Shown piece after piece: positions 37,553 to 47,824 of a stretch of DNA of 64,000 nucleotides (the first letter of the stretch is position 1; every line of letters starts with the position of its first letter). Under the pieces are notes generated by a model. It did not search any database, had not been told where the DNA came from, and was given only the letters and a program-made list of their open reading frames with translations. A program made the translations under genes and the position numbers. Origin of the DNA: an uncultured Sulfitobacter sp. (lineage in GTDB: Bacteria > Pseudomonadota > Alphaproteobacteria > Rhodobacterales > Rhodobacteraceae); the NCBI RefSeq assembly GCF_947499945.1, contig NZ_CANMQD010000001.1, positions 1,240,001-1,304,000 on the forward strand, read 5' to 3'.

Positions 37553-39784
37553 TCACCGATCTCCCGCGCGTGGTGCAGGAGCTGAGCTACCCTCACCCCC
37601 TCCACCAAAAATATCCTGAAGAACCTGATCAATAATATTGGTCGGGCGCGGCGCCGCGGAAACAGGTCCAAGATTTGTATCTGGCAACGGAGCAACCTCG
37701 TTGACGTCACCCTCAAAGAGAACCCGCGCAGGGGCCGGCAACACCATCGGCAGCGGTTTCACCGGAACGCCCTCATGCACCCGTTTCATCGCTTCGCGCC
37801 AAATCTCGGTTGGCAAACCGCCACCAGTCACCCCTTTGAGGGGCGTATTATCATCATATCCCATCCAGACACCTGCGACGTAGTCGGCTGAAAAGCCGAT
37901 AAACCACGCGTCTTTTGCTGCGGATGTAGTGCCCGTCTTACCCGCCAATTGACGGCCTCCGAATTGAGCACGCTGACCCGTCCCTTCAGAGACGACTTTC
38001 TCCATCATATAGATAAGCTGACCCGCAGCGTTCTCTTGGATAACGCGTTCACCGATTCCGCCGCCACTGCCCATCAAGGCCTCTGAATCGCCCCGCAAGC
38101 GCAGGTCAATCAATCCATAGGGTGTTACAGAGGAGCCGCCGTTCAGGATGCCAGCAAATGCGCCTGTCATTTCTATAAGAGTGCTCTCAGACGCACCAAG
38201 TGCAAGCGCAGGACCTGCCGCAAGATCATTCTTGATCCCGAATTGCGAGGCAACGGTGCTGACAGTCTCACGGCCAACAGACTCGGATATCTTGACCGCA
38301 GGAATGTTCAGCGATTGCGCCAGCGCGTTGGTCATCGTGGTCTGACCGGAAAAGCGGTTTGTGTAGTTGCGGGGGCACCACTCTCCCGATCCTGGAATGT
38401 TAAGGCAATACGGGCTGTCGTCCACCAGATCATTGGGCGAGTAACCCAGATCGAGTGCTGCCGCATAAACGAAAGGTTTGAATGCTGATCCCGTTTGCCG
38501 CAGTGCTTGGGTCGCACGGTTAAATGCGCCCGACACCTTGGTCTTGCGTCCACCAACCATCGCGCGCACCGCACCATCCGCACTCATCACTACAATCGCA
38601 GCCTGCGCTTTTGATCCTTCGCGTACCTTGTTGTCAAAGACCCAATTCAAACCGTCCACTGCCGCCTGCTGCATACGCTGGTCGAGTGTAGTGCGGATAA
38701 TCACGTCTTCTGTTGTCTTGCGGGTAAAGAACTCTGGCCCTGTGGACATAACCCAGTCAGCGAAATAACCGCCTGCTCGTGCTTCTGCAGCTTCGGACAG
38801 GGTTGCGGGATTGGCCATCGCCTTTTCCACTTGCTCATCCGTCAAATACCCCTGCTCGTTCATCAGGCGCAGGACCGTTGCCGCACGGTTGCGCGAACGT
38901 TCAAGATTTGATGTCGGCGAAAGTGTACTCGGCGCCGTGAGCAGACCCGCGATGGTCGCCGCCTCGGCGGGATCAACGTCGGCTGCTGATTTTCCAAAAA
39001 ACCGTTGCGAGGCCGCCTCTGCACCATAGGCACCGCCGCCCATATACGCGCGGTTCAAATAGATGGAGAGGATATCGTTTTTGGAATACTTTGCCTCCAT
39101 CGCCATCGCATAAACGGCTTCCTTCGCCTTACGCTTGATGGAGCCACGGCGGCATTCACGTTCATACTCCGCCTCAGTTTGGCCTGCGGTAGGATCAAAC
39201 GGCTCTCCCAGGCACAGCAATTTGGCCGTCTGCTGGGTAATCGTGGAGCCGCCATGCCCCGACAACGGGCCACGCCCTTCGCTCAGGTTGATGCGTACTG
39301 CGGATGCGATGCCGCGCGGGCTCAAACCAAAGTGTTTGTAAAACCGCTTATCCTCGGTCGCGATAACGGCATTCTTGAGGTGAGGAGACACGCCACTTGC
39401 CCGCACTGCGCCGCCAAACTGGTCCCCGCGCCACGCAAACACATCACCCTTATAGTCCAACATCGTCACGGAGCCATTCGCCCGTCCATCCAACAGGTCC
39501 TCGACGGGCGGCAAAGTGGTTACGAAATATCCGACGACCACCGCAAGAACGGCAAAACCAACCAACACAGAGCGAGATGTGATCACCCAGATGAGACGCA
39601 GGAACCAGCGGGCAATCGCGCTGAAGAAACCCATCACGCCACCGCGACGGGGCCGCGTAGGTTTACGAGCCCGTTTCGCTTTGGTTCTCGGCTTCGCTAT
39701 CTGCTTTGAGGCTGCTGGCTTTGCACCCTTGCGATACCGATTTTCCGCCACCAATGGACGCTTCCGCGTTGGTTTATCACTCAT
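37553..39784 (-). CDS. Class A penicillin-binding protein (PBP1A-like glycosyltransferase/transpeptidase)
   Basis: A 743-residue cell-wall synthase. A very basic N-terminal tail (1-48, Lys/Arg/Pro rich) precedes one membrane helix at about 66-90. The glycosyltransferase has catalytic Glu144 in IATEDKRFYKHFG, then GGSTITQQ and KRKAKEA. The transpeptidase has Ser433/Lys436 in TGSAFKPF, SQSLN and KTGT. The C-terminus is Pro/Gly/Ser rich. It is shorter than E. coli PBP1A (about 850) because the extra domain between the two catalytic domains is small. First gene upstream of the secretion genes on this strand, divergent from glnK. Confidence 0.9.
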   Translation of the reverse strand: MSDKPTRKRPLVAENRYRKGAKPAASKQIAKPRTKAKRARKPTRPRRGGVMGFFSAIARWFLRLIWVITSRSVLVGFAVLAVVVGYFVTTLPPVEDLLDGRANGSVTMLDYKGDVFAWRGDQFGGAVRASGVSPHLKNAVIATEDKRFYKHFGLSPRGIASAVRINLSEGRGPLSGHGGSTITQQTAKLLCLGEPFDPTAGQTEAEYERECRRGSIKRKAKEAVYAMAMEAKYSKNDILSIYLNRAYMGGGAYGAEAASQRFFGKSAADVDPAEAATIAGLLTAPSTLSPTSNLERSRNRAATVLRLMNEQGYLTDEQVEKAMANPATLSEAAEARAGGYFADWVMSTGPEFFTRKTTEDVIIRTTLDQRMQQAAVDGLNWVFDNKVREGSKAQAAIVVMSADGAVRAMVGGRKTKVSGAFNRATQALRQTGSAFKPFVYAAALDLGYSPNDLVDDSPYCLNIPGSGEWCPRNYTNRFSGQTTMTNALAQSLNIPAVKISESVGRETVSTVASQFGIKNDLAAGPALALGASESTLIEMTGAFAGILNGGSSVTPYGLIDLRLRGDSEALMGSGGGIGERVIQENAAGQLIYMMEKVVSEGTGQRAQFGGRQLAGKTGTTSAAKDAWFIGFSADYVAGVWMGYDDNTPLKGVTGGGLPTEIWREAMKRVHEGVPVKPLPMVLPAPARVLFEGDVNEVAPLPDTNLGPVSAAPRPTNIIDQVLQDIFGGGGEGSSAPAPRAGDR

Positions 39785-39913
39785 TTATTCGGGCCTGCTC
39801 GCCTGCTGTTTCTTCGCACCATAACCCTCTTCATACCGATTGTTTAGCACTTGATCACTTCCTCGCACTCATATTATTGCACAATTTTTAAGCCAATTCA
39901 CGATATCGATTAA

Positions 39914-40378
<465 letters not shown>

Positions 40379-40395
40379 ATTCAAGGATGACACTG

Positions 40396-41712
40396 ATGAA
40401 CAAGAAATATCTAATCCCGCTCAGCCTTGGCGCCGCGATGCTGCCGACGCTGGCACTGGCACAAGATGCCGCCGCCCCGAGCTTTGATGAAATCGGCCCC
40501 TACCTGATGACCACCCTACTGTTCCTTGTGGGCGGTTTTCTGGTATTTTGGATGGCAGCAGGCTTTGCCATGCTGGAGGCGGGCCTTGTGCGGTCCAAGA
40601 ACGTCACCACACAGCTGACCAAAAATATAGCACTCTTCTCCCTTGCCTCGATCATGTACTGGCTTGTCGGCTTCAACCTGATGTATCCGGGTGATTTCAA
40701 CGGCTACTTCGCCTTCAATTTTGTTCCCACCGTGCTGGAGCCTGTGGGCCTTACAGCAGCAGATGCATCACTTGACTACGCCTCTGTGGCGTCTGACTTC
40801 TTCTTCCAGCTAATGTTTGTCGCCGCGACAGCGTCCATCGTATCAGGTGCGCTGGCTGAGCGTATCAAGCTGTGGCCCTTCCTTGTCTTCGTGCTTGTCT
40901 TGACTGGTTTCCTCTACCCGATTTCCGGCTCATGGCAGTGGGGCGGCGGCTGGTTGTCCGAAATGGGCTTTAGCGACTTTGCCGGATCCACAATCGTACA
41001 CTCCGTTGGTGGCTGGGCTGCTCTGGCTGGTGCGCTGATCCTCGGACCCCGCCTTGGCAAATACAAAGACGGCCGTGTTAACCCGATGCCCGGTTCGAAC
41101 CTTGCACTGGCGACACTGGGTACGTTCATCCTGTGGCTGGGGTGGTTCGGCTTTAACGGTGGCTCACAGCTTGCTGCGGGTACTGTAGGCGACATCACAG
41201 ACATTGGCCGCATCTTTGCAAACACCAACATGGCAGCCGCCTCCGGTTCTGTCGCGGCCCTGATCCTGACACAGCTGCTCTATAAGAAGGTCGACCTCAC
41301 CATGGTCCTGAACGGCGCGCTTGCTGGTCTGGTCTCTATCACAGCCGAGCCTCTGGCACCCTCCCTCTTCGGTGCGCTCTGGATCGGTGCAATCGGTGGT
41401 GTGATCGTGGTCTTCGCGGTGCCATTCCTTGACAAGCTCAAGATCGACGACGTGGTTGGTGCCATTCCGGTCCACCTCTTCGCTGGTATCTGGGGCACGA
41501 TCGCGGTGGTGTTCTACAACGGCGATGCGAGCCTCATGGTGCAGCTGACAGGTATTGCGGCATACGGCGTGTTCACCTTCGTCGCAGCAGGCATCCTCTG
41601 GTTCATCCTCAAGGCGACTGTCGGCATCCGTGTCAGCGAAGAAGCCGAGATCATGGGTCTCGACACCTCGGAGCTGGGTATGGAAGCGTACCCTGAGTTC
41701 ACCCGCGGCTAA
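40396..41712 (+). CDS. amtB: Ammonium transporter
   Basis: A 438-residue Amt-family channel. The signal peptide MNKKYLIPLSLGAAMLPTLALAQ is followed by about eleven membrane helices. Family motifs include FWMAAGFAMLEAGLVRSKN, GGWAALAGALILGPRLG and the pore-His region around GAIPVHLFAGIWGTIAV. It takes up ammonium across the inner membrane under PII control. The ATG at 40396 has AAGGA nine bases upstream; the ATG at 40387 directly abuts that site and is less likely. Confidence 0.93.
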   Translation: MNKKYLIPLSLGAAMLPTLALAQDAAAPSFDEIGPYLMTTLLFLVGGFLVFWMAAGFAMLEAGLVRSKNVTTQLTKNIALFSLASIMYWLVGFNLMYPGDFNGYFAFNFVPTVLEPVGLTAADASLDYASVASDFFFQLMFVAATASIVSGALAERIKLWPFLVFVLVLTGFLYPISGSWQWGGGWLSEMGFSDFAGSTIVHSVGGWAALAGALILGPRLGKYKDGRVNPMPGSNLALATLGTFILWLGWFGFNGGSQLAAGTVGDITDIGRIFANTNMAAASGSVAALILTQLLYKKVDLTMVLNGALAGLVSITAEPLAPSLFGALWIGAIGGVIVVFAVPFLDKLKIDDVVGAIPVHLFAGIWGTIAVVFYNGDASLMVQLTGIAAYGVFTFVAAGILWFILKATVGIRVSEEAEIMGLDTSELGMEAYPEFTRG

Positions 41713-41771
41713 GGCACTGCACGGCGCTTGGCCTCCTCCCTCCAAGCGCCGTATCAGACAGCCGAAAACAG

Positions 41772-41805
41772 AAAGCCCCGCATCGTTCGATGCGGGGCTT
41801 TTTGT
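41772..41805. terminator. Bidirectional terminator between amtB and tyrB
   Basis: AAAGCCCCGCATCG and CGATGCGGGGCTTTTT form a near-perfect stem with a two-base loop. T runs on both strands suit both convergent genes, 60 bases after amtB and 21 bases after tyrB. Confidence 0.88.
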
Positions 41806-41825
41806 TGTTCCAGAGGTGGGCTGTT

Positions 41826-43010
41826 TTATATGCCTGCGTCGATGATCGCTTTGGCAAGGATCGGTACGGTCTGAGCATTCAGGCCCGCGATGTTCATGCG
41901 GCTGTCACCCACCATGTAAATCCCGTGTTCAACCCGCAGTTTTTCCACCATCTGCGGCGTGGTGCCGAGACGCGAAAACATACCGCGATGTTGCGCAAGA
42001 AAACCGAAGCGGTCAGAACCGGACAAGCGCTGAAGTTCCGCCGCAAGCTGGCTGCGCAGACCCAACATCGACTGGCGCACTTCCTCAAGTTCAGCCTGCC
42101 AATCGGCCCGTAACGCATCATCGCTAAGGATCATCGTCACAAGACGCGCACCATGGTCAGGCGGGAAACTGAAATTCTGGCGATTCAGATACGCCAACGT
42201 GCCTTGGTTCAGCGCCTGCGCACTTGTATCCGCGCTGATCGCCATCAAAAGACCCGTCCGCTCACGGTAGATACCAAAATTCTTGGAACAGCTGGCCGCA
42301 ATAATGCACTCTGGCACTGCTGCTGCGACTTTTCGCGTCGCCGCTGCGTCTTCTTCTAGACCGTCACCAAATCCCTGATAAGCAATGTCGATCATCGGGG
42401 TGGCACCTGTCGCCAGCAACACTTCGATCACAGCATCCCACTCCGCGCTGTTCAAATTAGCACCCGTCGGATTGTGACAGCAGCCATGCAGTAGGACAAC
42501 ATCACCCTTTTTCGCAGTCTTGAGATCAGCGATCAGACCGTCAAAATCAACGCCCCGCGTCTCATCATCAAAATAGCGGTAGGGGACCATCTCCATCCCA
42601 AGATAGGCCAGCATCGACAAATGGTTGGGCCATGTCGGATCAGACACAAACACCCGTGCATCCGGGCGGGCCATCTGGATCAGCTCAAACGCCTGACGCA
42701 CTGCACCTGTCCCGCCGGGTGTAGCGGCGGCCGCTACATTGCCGCGCGGCACTGCATCGCCCAGCACCAGCTTGATCATGGCGTCAGCAAAGGCAGGATC
42801 ACCAGCTAGACCCGTATAGACCTTCGTGTCCTGCACTTCCCATAACTGATGCTCCGCCGCTTTTACAGCACGCATAATCGGGGTCAGGCCAGTGGCATCT
42901 TTATAGACGCCAACGCCAAGGTCGACTTTGGTATCGCGCGGATCGTCGCGGTACATCTGGACAAGGGCCAGAATTTTATCGGCTGGTTGCTGCTTTAGAG
43001 TTTCGAACAT
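41826..43010 (-). CDS. tyrB: Aromatic amino acid/aspartate aminotransferase
   Basis: A 394-residue class I PLP aminotransferase of the Iα group. The PLP Lys243 lies in SCSKNFGIYRERTG, HGCCHNPTGANL is the Asn-containing pocket and FSRLGTTPQMVEKLR the substrate-carboxylate region. TyrB and AspC are hard to separate from sequence; both swap amino groups among aromatic amino acids, aspartate and 2-oxoglutarate. The ATG overlaps the sulfurtransferase stop by one base. Confidence 0.87.
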   Translation of the reverse strand: MFETLKQQPADKILALVQMYRDDPRDTKVDLGVGVYKDATGLTPIMRAVKAAEHQLWEVQDTKVYTGLAGDPAFADAMIKLVLGDAVPRGNVAAAATPGGTGAVRQAFELIQMARPDARVFVSDPTWPNHLSMLAYLGMEMVPYRYFDDETRGVDFDGLIADLKTAKKGDVVLLHGCCHNPTGANLNSAEWDAVIEVLLATGATPMIDIAYQGFGDGLEEDAAATRKVAAAVPECIIAASCSKNFGIYRERTGLLMAISADTSAQALNQGTLAYLNRQNFSFPPDHGARLVTMILSDDALRADWQAELEEVRQSMLGLRSQLAAELQRLSGSDRFGFLAQHRGMFSRLGTTPQMVEKLRVEHGIYMVGDSRMNIAGLNAQTVPILAKAIIDAGI

Positions 43011-43864
43011 CACGCTTCTCCGGTCGCGACTGAGACAGTAGGGAACATCCCCCATTCCGCCCAAGATCCATCATAAAGAGACCACTCACTGTGGCCCATA
43101 CGCTCCAATGCCAGCGCCAAAACGGCGGCAGTAACGCCCGAACCGCAGGAGGTAACGATCGGCTTGCCCAGATCAACTCCCGCCGCTTCAAACACGGCGC
43201 GTGTGTCCTCCACCGACTTCATCGTCTGGTCCTCATTCAAGAGCGTTCCAAAAGGTACATTACGTGATTTGGGGATGTGGCCTGCACGCAGACCTTCGCG
43301 TGGCTCGGGTGCTTCGCCACGGAACCGCGCCGCAGCACGTGCATCGACAATCTGGGGTGTTCCCAACTTTGACGCGTGGGCTACTTGAGTAACATCGCGC
43401 ACAAGATGGTTCTGAAAGCGCACTGTCATGTGACGATCGCGTGCAATCGGCGGCATATCTTCGGTCGGGCGTTCCTCGGCCAGCCATTTCGGTAGGCCAC
43501 CATCAAGCACGGCAACATTCTCTTGGCCCATCAGCTTGAACAGCCACCAAACACGGGGCGCCGACATAATGCCCGCACCGTCATAGACGATAACCTGATG
43601 ACCATCGCCCACACCCATTGCCCGCATCCGTGACATAAACTTTTCAATCGGGGGGGCCATATGCGGCAGTTCTGACCGCGCGTCGGAAATCTCGTCTATG
43701 TCAAAGAAACGTGCGCCGGGGATATGGGCGGCAGTATACTCGGCCTTCGGATCACGCTCCTCTGCGGGAAGATACCATGAGGCATCCAGAATACGCAGAT
43801 CAGGATCCTTCAGATGCTTTGCCAACCAGTCGGTCGATACAAGTGTTTTTGGATCATCAATCAT
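43010..43864 (-). CDS. sseA: 3-mercaptopyruvate/thiosulfate sulfurtransferase
   Basis: A 284-residue tandem rhodanese. The first domain (about 10-130) carries the inactive rhodanese half with DASWYLPAEERDP; the second holds the active Cys240 in CGSGVTA, the loop sequence of 3-mercaptopyruvate sulfurtransferases rather than CRKGVT of rhodaneses. Mercaptopyruvate arises from cysteine by transamination, which fits its coupling to tyrB just downstream. ATG 43864 has AAGGGG upstream. Confidence 0.9.
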   Translation of the reverse strand: MIDDPKTLVSTDWLAKHLKDPDLRILDASWYLPAEERDPKAEYTAAHIPGARFFDIDEISDARSELPHMAPPIEKFMSRMRAMGVGDGHQVIVYDGAGIMSAPRVWWLFKLMGQENVAVLDGGLPKWLAEERPTEDMPPIARDRHMTVRFQNHLVRDVTQVAHASKLGTPQIVDARAAARFRGEAPEPREGLRAGHIPKSRNVPFGTLLNEDQTMKSVEDTRAVFEAAGVDLGKPIVTSCGSGVTAAVLALALERMGHSEWSLYDGSWAEWGMFPTVSVATGEA

Positions 43865-44004
43865 AGCAGCCCCTTTTCGGTACGCTTCCTGACTACTCCG
43901 ACAGACGAATCGGAGCAAGCATATGTCGCACAAGAGATATTGCCTTGGTGATTTCTTTTGAGAAAGGGTGTCGCCTACCAGATCAAGAACAAGCGGCGCA
44001 GATG

Positions 44005-44493
44005 CTATCCGTGATCTTTCAGCAGACGGGACTTCTGGCGTGACCAGTCCCGCTTGGCTGCATCTTCACGCTTGTCGTGCAGCTTTTTACCCTTGGCGAT
44101 GCCAATCTTGATCTTGGCCATACCGCGATGGTTGAAATACATCACCAGCGGTACAAGAGTCATTCCCTTGCGCTGGGTCTCATTCCACATATGGGCAAGC
44201 TGTTTACGGCTCACCAGCAGCTTTCGGCGGCGGCGCTCTTCGTGGCCGAAAGTCTTGGCCTGCTTATAGGGCGCGATGTAGCTGTTCACGAGCCAAAGCT
44301 CACCATCTTCAACTGCGGCATAACTCTCGGCAATATTAGAGCCGCCCATACGCAGGGATTTAACTTCGGACCCCTCAAGCATGATGCCACATTCGACATC
44401 CTCCTCGATCGCATAATCAAACCGTGCACGGCGGTTTTCTGCAATGACCTTATAGTTGGGGTCGGATTTAGATGATGATTTTACCTGAGCCAT
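44005..44493 (-). CDS. smpB: SsrA-binding protein SmpB
   Basis: A 162-residue RNA-binding protein that delivers tmRNA to stalled ribosomes. [40 protein letters not shown] and the basic C-terminal tail [22 protein letters not shown] are diagnostic. The tmRNA gene itself is not in this window. Confidence 0.95.
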   Translation of the reverse strand: MAQVKSSSKSDPNYKVIAENRRARFDYAIEEDVECGIMLEGSEVKSLRMGGSNIAESYAAVEDGELWLVNSYIAPYKQAKTFGHEERRRRKLLVSRKQLAHMWNETQRKGMTLVPLVMYFNHRGMAKIKIGIAKGKKLHDKREDAAKRDWSRQKSRLLKDHG

Positions 44494-44537
44494 GACAGCG
44501 ATGTAGGGCGCATAGGCCCCGCGTGCAAGGGAGCGCC

Positions 44538-45095
44538 TTAGCGGAGACCCTTGGCCGCCAGATATTTCGCCAGATCAAGGATCAGCTGGCCGCGTGCGCG
44601 TGCAATCGCGGCTGGTCCACCCTTGGGATCATAGGCGACTGCCAGATCGAACACACCAGAACGCTCACGCCCCTCGTAGACACCCACAAAATACTGGCCC
44701 GTCGCGCGGTATGTCCCGTCAGTCCCTGCAATCAGATCCGAAAAGCGCACATCAAGGGTTGCGGCGGCATCTTCTTCAAACGGCCACGGCTCGGACGCGA
44801 CACGCCGTTTCGTGAGACGTGCAAGGTTGCGGCTCAACTCAAGGCCAATAGCACGCTCGGGTGCATCCGCCCACAGGACCTTCGACGTAATGAGCGTGCC
44901 ATCTGGCGCCTGTTGGGCAATCTCGTCTGCGGCTGCATAGCTAGGCAAAGAAACGTCCTTTACCTCAACCGATTTAAAACCGATGCGCACGGTCTCCGTA
45001 ATGGCAGGAGACTGCACCACAATACTCTCGGGTGCACCACAAGCGGCCAACAAAGCCAACGCGGCAGCGGCGGCAAAGGATTTCATCAGTTTCAT
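44538..45095 (-). CDS. pqiC: PqiC-family outer-membrane lipoprotein (ABC-type transport auxiliary lipoprotein)
   Basis: A 185-residue lipoprotein: signal [19 protein letters not shown] with lipidated Cys near residue 19, then a domain with [19 protein letters not shown] resembling the YmbA/PqiC family. In E. coli PqiC anchors the PqiB tunnel to the outer membrane. It begins one base after the pqiB stop in effect and ends the pqi operon. The ATG at 45095 is preceded by GGGAAG. Confidence 0.82.
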   Translation of the reverse strand: MKLMKSFAAAAALALLAACGAPESIVVQSPAITETVRIGFKSVEVKDVSLPSYAAADEIAQQAPDGTLITSKVLWADAPERAIGLELSRNLARLTKRRVASEPWPFEEDAAATLDVRFSDLIAGTDGTYRATGQYFVGVYEGRERSGVFDLAVAYDPKGGPAAIARARGQLILDLAKYLAAKGLR

Positions 45096-45096
45096 A

Positions 45097-47181
45097 TTAT
45101 CTTCCCAACAGCAGAGAATTAGGGTTTCGCTCAATCGTACGCGCAAGTTTTTCCAACGCTTTGGCAGCTTGTTGAATGTCGCGCAATGCGGACTGGGCAG
45201 AGCGGCTCAGCTCGTCCCCTTGGTTAAAGCCTTCTATGGTTCGGCCCGCTTGTGCAAACAGCCCGTTCAGACGTGTAATCACCTGTGGTAAATCACGTGC
45301 AGAGACCGCAATGCTGTCCGCGGCCGTGCGGGCCGAGGCAAGGGTCTGGTTCACATTTTGCACCGCGCCGCCTTCACGCAATTCCTTGAGCGTGGCGTTC
45401 AACTGATCCAGCGCACCAGCAAGAGCGACGGGTAGCTGTGCAGTCTCCGGGCTACTCACCAAAGCCTCCGCAGAGGAGGTCAGCGAGGTCAGCTCTTTAA
45501 TCAATACATCGAATTCCAGCGTTGCCGCTTTGGCCGCAACTGTCTGTATTTCAGCGACCAGTTCCGGCACACCTGCAACAGAAGAAGTAACCGCATCGGC
45601 AGCTTCAGACGCTGATGTCAGTGTTTTACCCAATACTTCGGCTATCCGCTGCCGCTCCAACTCGGCGACAAGGCCCTCAACGCGGGTCAGCGTCGCATTA
45701 AGAGCGACGGGGATATTCTTCACATCTTCAGATGTGACAATATTTGAAATATCACTCAGCAGCGTGCTCACATCGCCAGGAACCTTTTGCAGATCACCAT
45801 TGGACATAAGCGTCTCGGCAGAGTTCATCACATTGATTGCGCTGTTGAGAAGCTCCTCAATCGGTAAGTTATTTATACGGGTGAACACACCCTCTACAGT
45901 AGCGGCCGCATCCGAGGTTTCGCTCTTCGTGGTCGGCATAATCGGGAGATCGAGTCCGGTCTGTGTCAAACGGGCCAAGGGTGCGTCTTCAACTTCAACA
46001 AGTTCGACCTTAAGGCCTCCCGTCAGCAAACTGGCCGAAGCAAGGCGGGCCCGCAATCCGTTCACAACACGGTCCTGTATCAATGTAAGCGCAGCGGCGG
46101 CACTCACGTCACCGGGCAGGCCAAGGCGGGCAGGTTGAATCGAGATAATGACATTCAGGCGCACACGGCTGTCGCCAAACTGGTTAAAGTCGACAATACC
46201 AGACAGGCTCTCGACAGACCCGATGCGAAAACCGCTCAGCTCTACTGGCGCATCAACTGTCAGGCCAGATACGTTTTCGTCAAAAATGATGCTCAGTTTC
46301 AATGGATCGACTTCAGAAGTTGTGAATAGGCTATTGCGCGCCGTCTCTTTGTCCTCGAACACCTCGAACACTTCGCCATCGCGGGCGTCATCCCCCCCTG
46401 ACACAAAGGTGTCAAAAGTAATACCTCCGCCCACAAGCGTGGCCAATGATGAAAAGTCGATATCGGCACCTGTTGGTCCGATAGAAACTGTAAATCCAGA
46501 AGTTTCCCAGAACCGCGTAGAAGAGTTCACCAAATGGCGGTGTTCCTCATAAATAAGCCCTTCGGTAATCGCAAAAGCGCCACTGCGGGCAATCTGGGCA
46601 CGTCCGACCTGTCCCACTTGGATGCCGCGAAACATGATGGGGGCGTTGTCGGTAAGAGAACCGTTGGTCGTCGTGCGAAATGCAATCTGCAAACCACTAT
46701 CACCAGGTTTGATCAGTGGTGCGACATCGGACCCTTTGAACCGCGTTGATGCGGTGCCGATCTCATTGTCCCATGAACCTTCAATATAGACACCGCTTAG
46801 CACTGTGCTAAGGCCACTAATCCCCTGCGCTGTCACTTCAGGTTGAATGATCCAAAAAACCGAACTTTCGTCGACATATTCCGCAATGTCCTTTTTCAGC
46901 CGAATATGGACCTCGACTTCACCCAATCCTTCACTGAAGCCAACCTCTTCCACTTCGCCAACTTCGATATCGCGATACTTGAGCTTTGTTTCACCCGCAG
47001 CGATGCCCGAACCGTCAGTGAACGTCACGACGATGACGGGCCCCCGTGCGTTATACGACTGCCAAGCTACGCCAAAGGCCACAAACAGTGCGAGCACCGG
47101 TATAATCCAAACCAACGCAATCGCGGAGAAGCCGCGCTTGCGGGTTTTCTCGATTTCAACTTTGGGCGGTGTCTCAACCAT
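45097..47181 (-). CDS. pqiB: Intermembrane lipid-transport MCE protein PqiB
   Basis: A 694-residue MCE protein. One N-terminal membrane helix (about 20-42) is followed by three MCE domains (starting near GPVIVVTFTDGSGIAAGETKLKYRDIEVG, then DSGLQIAFRTT and SIIFDENVSGL) and a long C-terminal helical region to about 690. PqiB forms a hexameric periplasmic channel that moves phospholipids between the membranes. The ATG at 47181 lies inside the end of the second pqiA gene (8-base overlap), with GAGG upstream; an in-frame ATG at 47214 would add 11 residues. Confidence 0.9.
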   Translation of the reverse strand: MVETPPKVEIEKTRKRGFSAIALVWIIPVLALFVAFGVAWQSYNARGPVIVVTFTDGSGIAAGETKLKYRDIEVGEVEEVGFSEGLGEVEVHIRLKKDIAEYVDESSVFWIIQPEVTAQGISGLSTVLSGVYIEGSWDNEIGTASTRFKGSDVAPLIKPGDSGLQIAFRTTTNGSLTDNAPIMFRGIQVGQVGRAQIARSGAFAITEGLIYEEHRHLVNSSTRFWETSGFTVSIGPTGADIDFSSLATLVGGGITFDTFVSGGDDARDGEVFEVFEDKETARNSLFTTSEVDPLKLSIIFDENVSGLTVDAPVELSGFRIGSVESLSGIVDFNQFGDSRVRLNVIISIQPARLGLPGDVSAAAALTLIQDRVVNGLRARLASASLLTGGLKVELVEVEDAPLARLTQTGLDLPIMPTTKSETSDAAATVEGVFTRINNLPIEELLNSAINVMNSAETLMSNGDLQKVPGDVSTLLSDISNIVTSEDVKNIPVALNATLTRVEGLVAELERQRIAEVLGKTLTSASEAADAVTSSVAGVPELVAEIQTVAAKAATLEFDVLIKELTSLTSSAEALVSSPETAQLPVALAGALDQLNATLKELREGGAVQNVNQTLASARTAADSIAVSARDLPQVITRLNGLFAQAGRTIEGFNQGDELSRSAQSALRDIQQAAKALEKLARTIERNPNSLLLGR

Positions 47182-47824
47182 TGCCAGATGCCTCGTCGGT
47201 GTCAGCCTGTGCATCCCAAATCATGCGAGGATCAAAGGATTGAGCAGACAACATTGTAAAAATCACGGACAGAGCAAAAAAGAACGCAGCTGGCCCCGGT
47301 GTTATAGACGCTAGCCCTTGGAGTTGCACAAGGGCAGACAGAATGGCAACCACAAAGATATCAATCATTGACCAGCGTCCGATGTATTCAACCACTTCGT
47401 ACATCAGCAGACGGTGCCGCGAGGCATAGCCCCCCTTTTCCCGCACGCTGAGCGCGAGAAAGGCAATAGCCCAGAATTTGCCCAACGGGATCACAACAGA
47501 GGCCACGAGAATGATTGTCGCAATGCCGAATGCGCCATGCTGGGCAAGTTCAACCGCGCCGCCGATAATCGTGCTCTCATCCACCGAGAACAACTGCTGC
47601 GTGCGCAGCATGGGATAAAGATTGGCCGGAACATAACACATCAGCCCAACCAGCCACAGCGCCCATACCCTTTGCAGGCTATTCACATCTCGCGAGATCA
47701 GCTTGGCTCCACAGCGCCCACATACCTCTGTCTCCAGCGGCCAAGCACGTGCGCAGCGTGTACACGCCACAAGACCAGCCGCGCGGGCCGTTACCGTCTT
47801 TTTGGGTGTTCCAACGAGTTCCAT
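47174..47824 (-). CDS. pqiA: Paraquat-inducible protein A, second half (separate gene)
   Basis: A 216-residue membrane protein equal to one of the two repeats of E. coli PqiA. Rubredoxin-like Cys pairs CTRC and CGRC lie at about 21-36, followed by four membrane helices. Conserved pieces include YVPANLYPML and SMIDIFVVAILSALVQL. With PqiB and PqiC it belongs to an inner-membrane lipid-transport system. The start region overlaps the first pqiA gene by 34 bases in a different frame. Confidence 0.85.
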   Translation of the reverse strand: MELVGTPKKTVTARAAGLVACTRCARAWPLETEVCGRCGAKLISRDVNSLQRVWALWLVGLMCYVPANLYPMLRTQQLFSVDESTIIGGAVELAQHGAFGIATIILVASVVIPLGKFWAIAFLALSVREKGGYASRHRLLMYEVVEYIGRWSMIDIFVVAILSALVQLQGLASITPGPAAFFFALSVIFTMLSAQSFDPRMIWDAQADTDEASGNG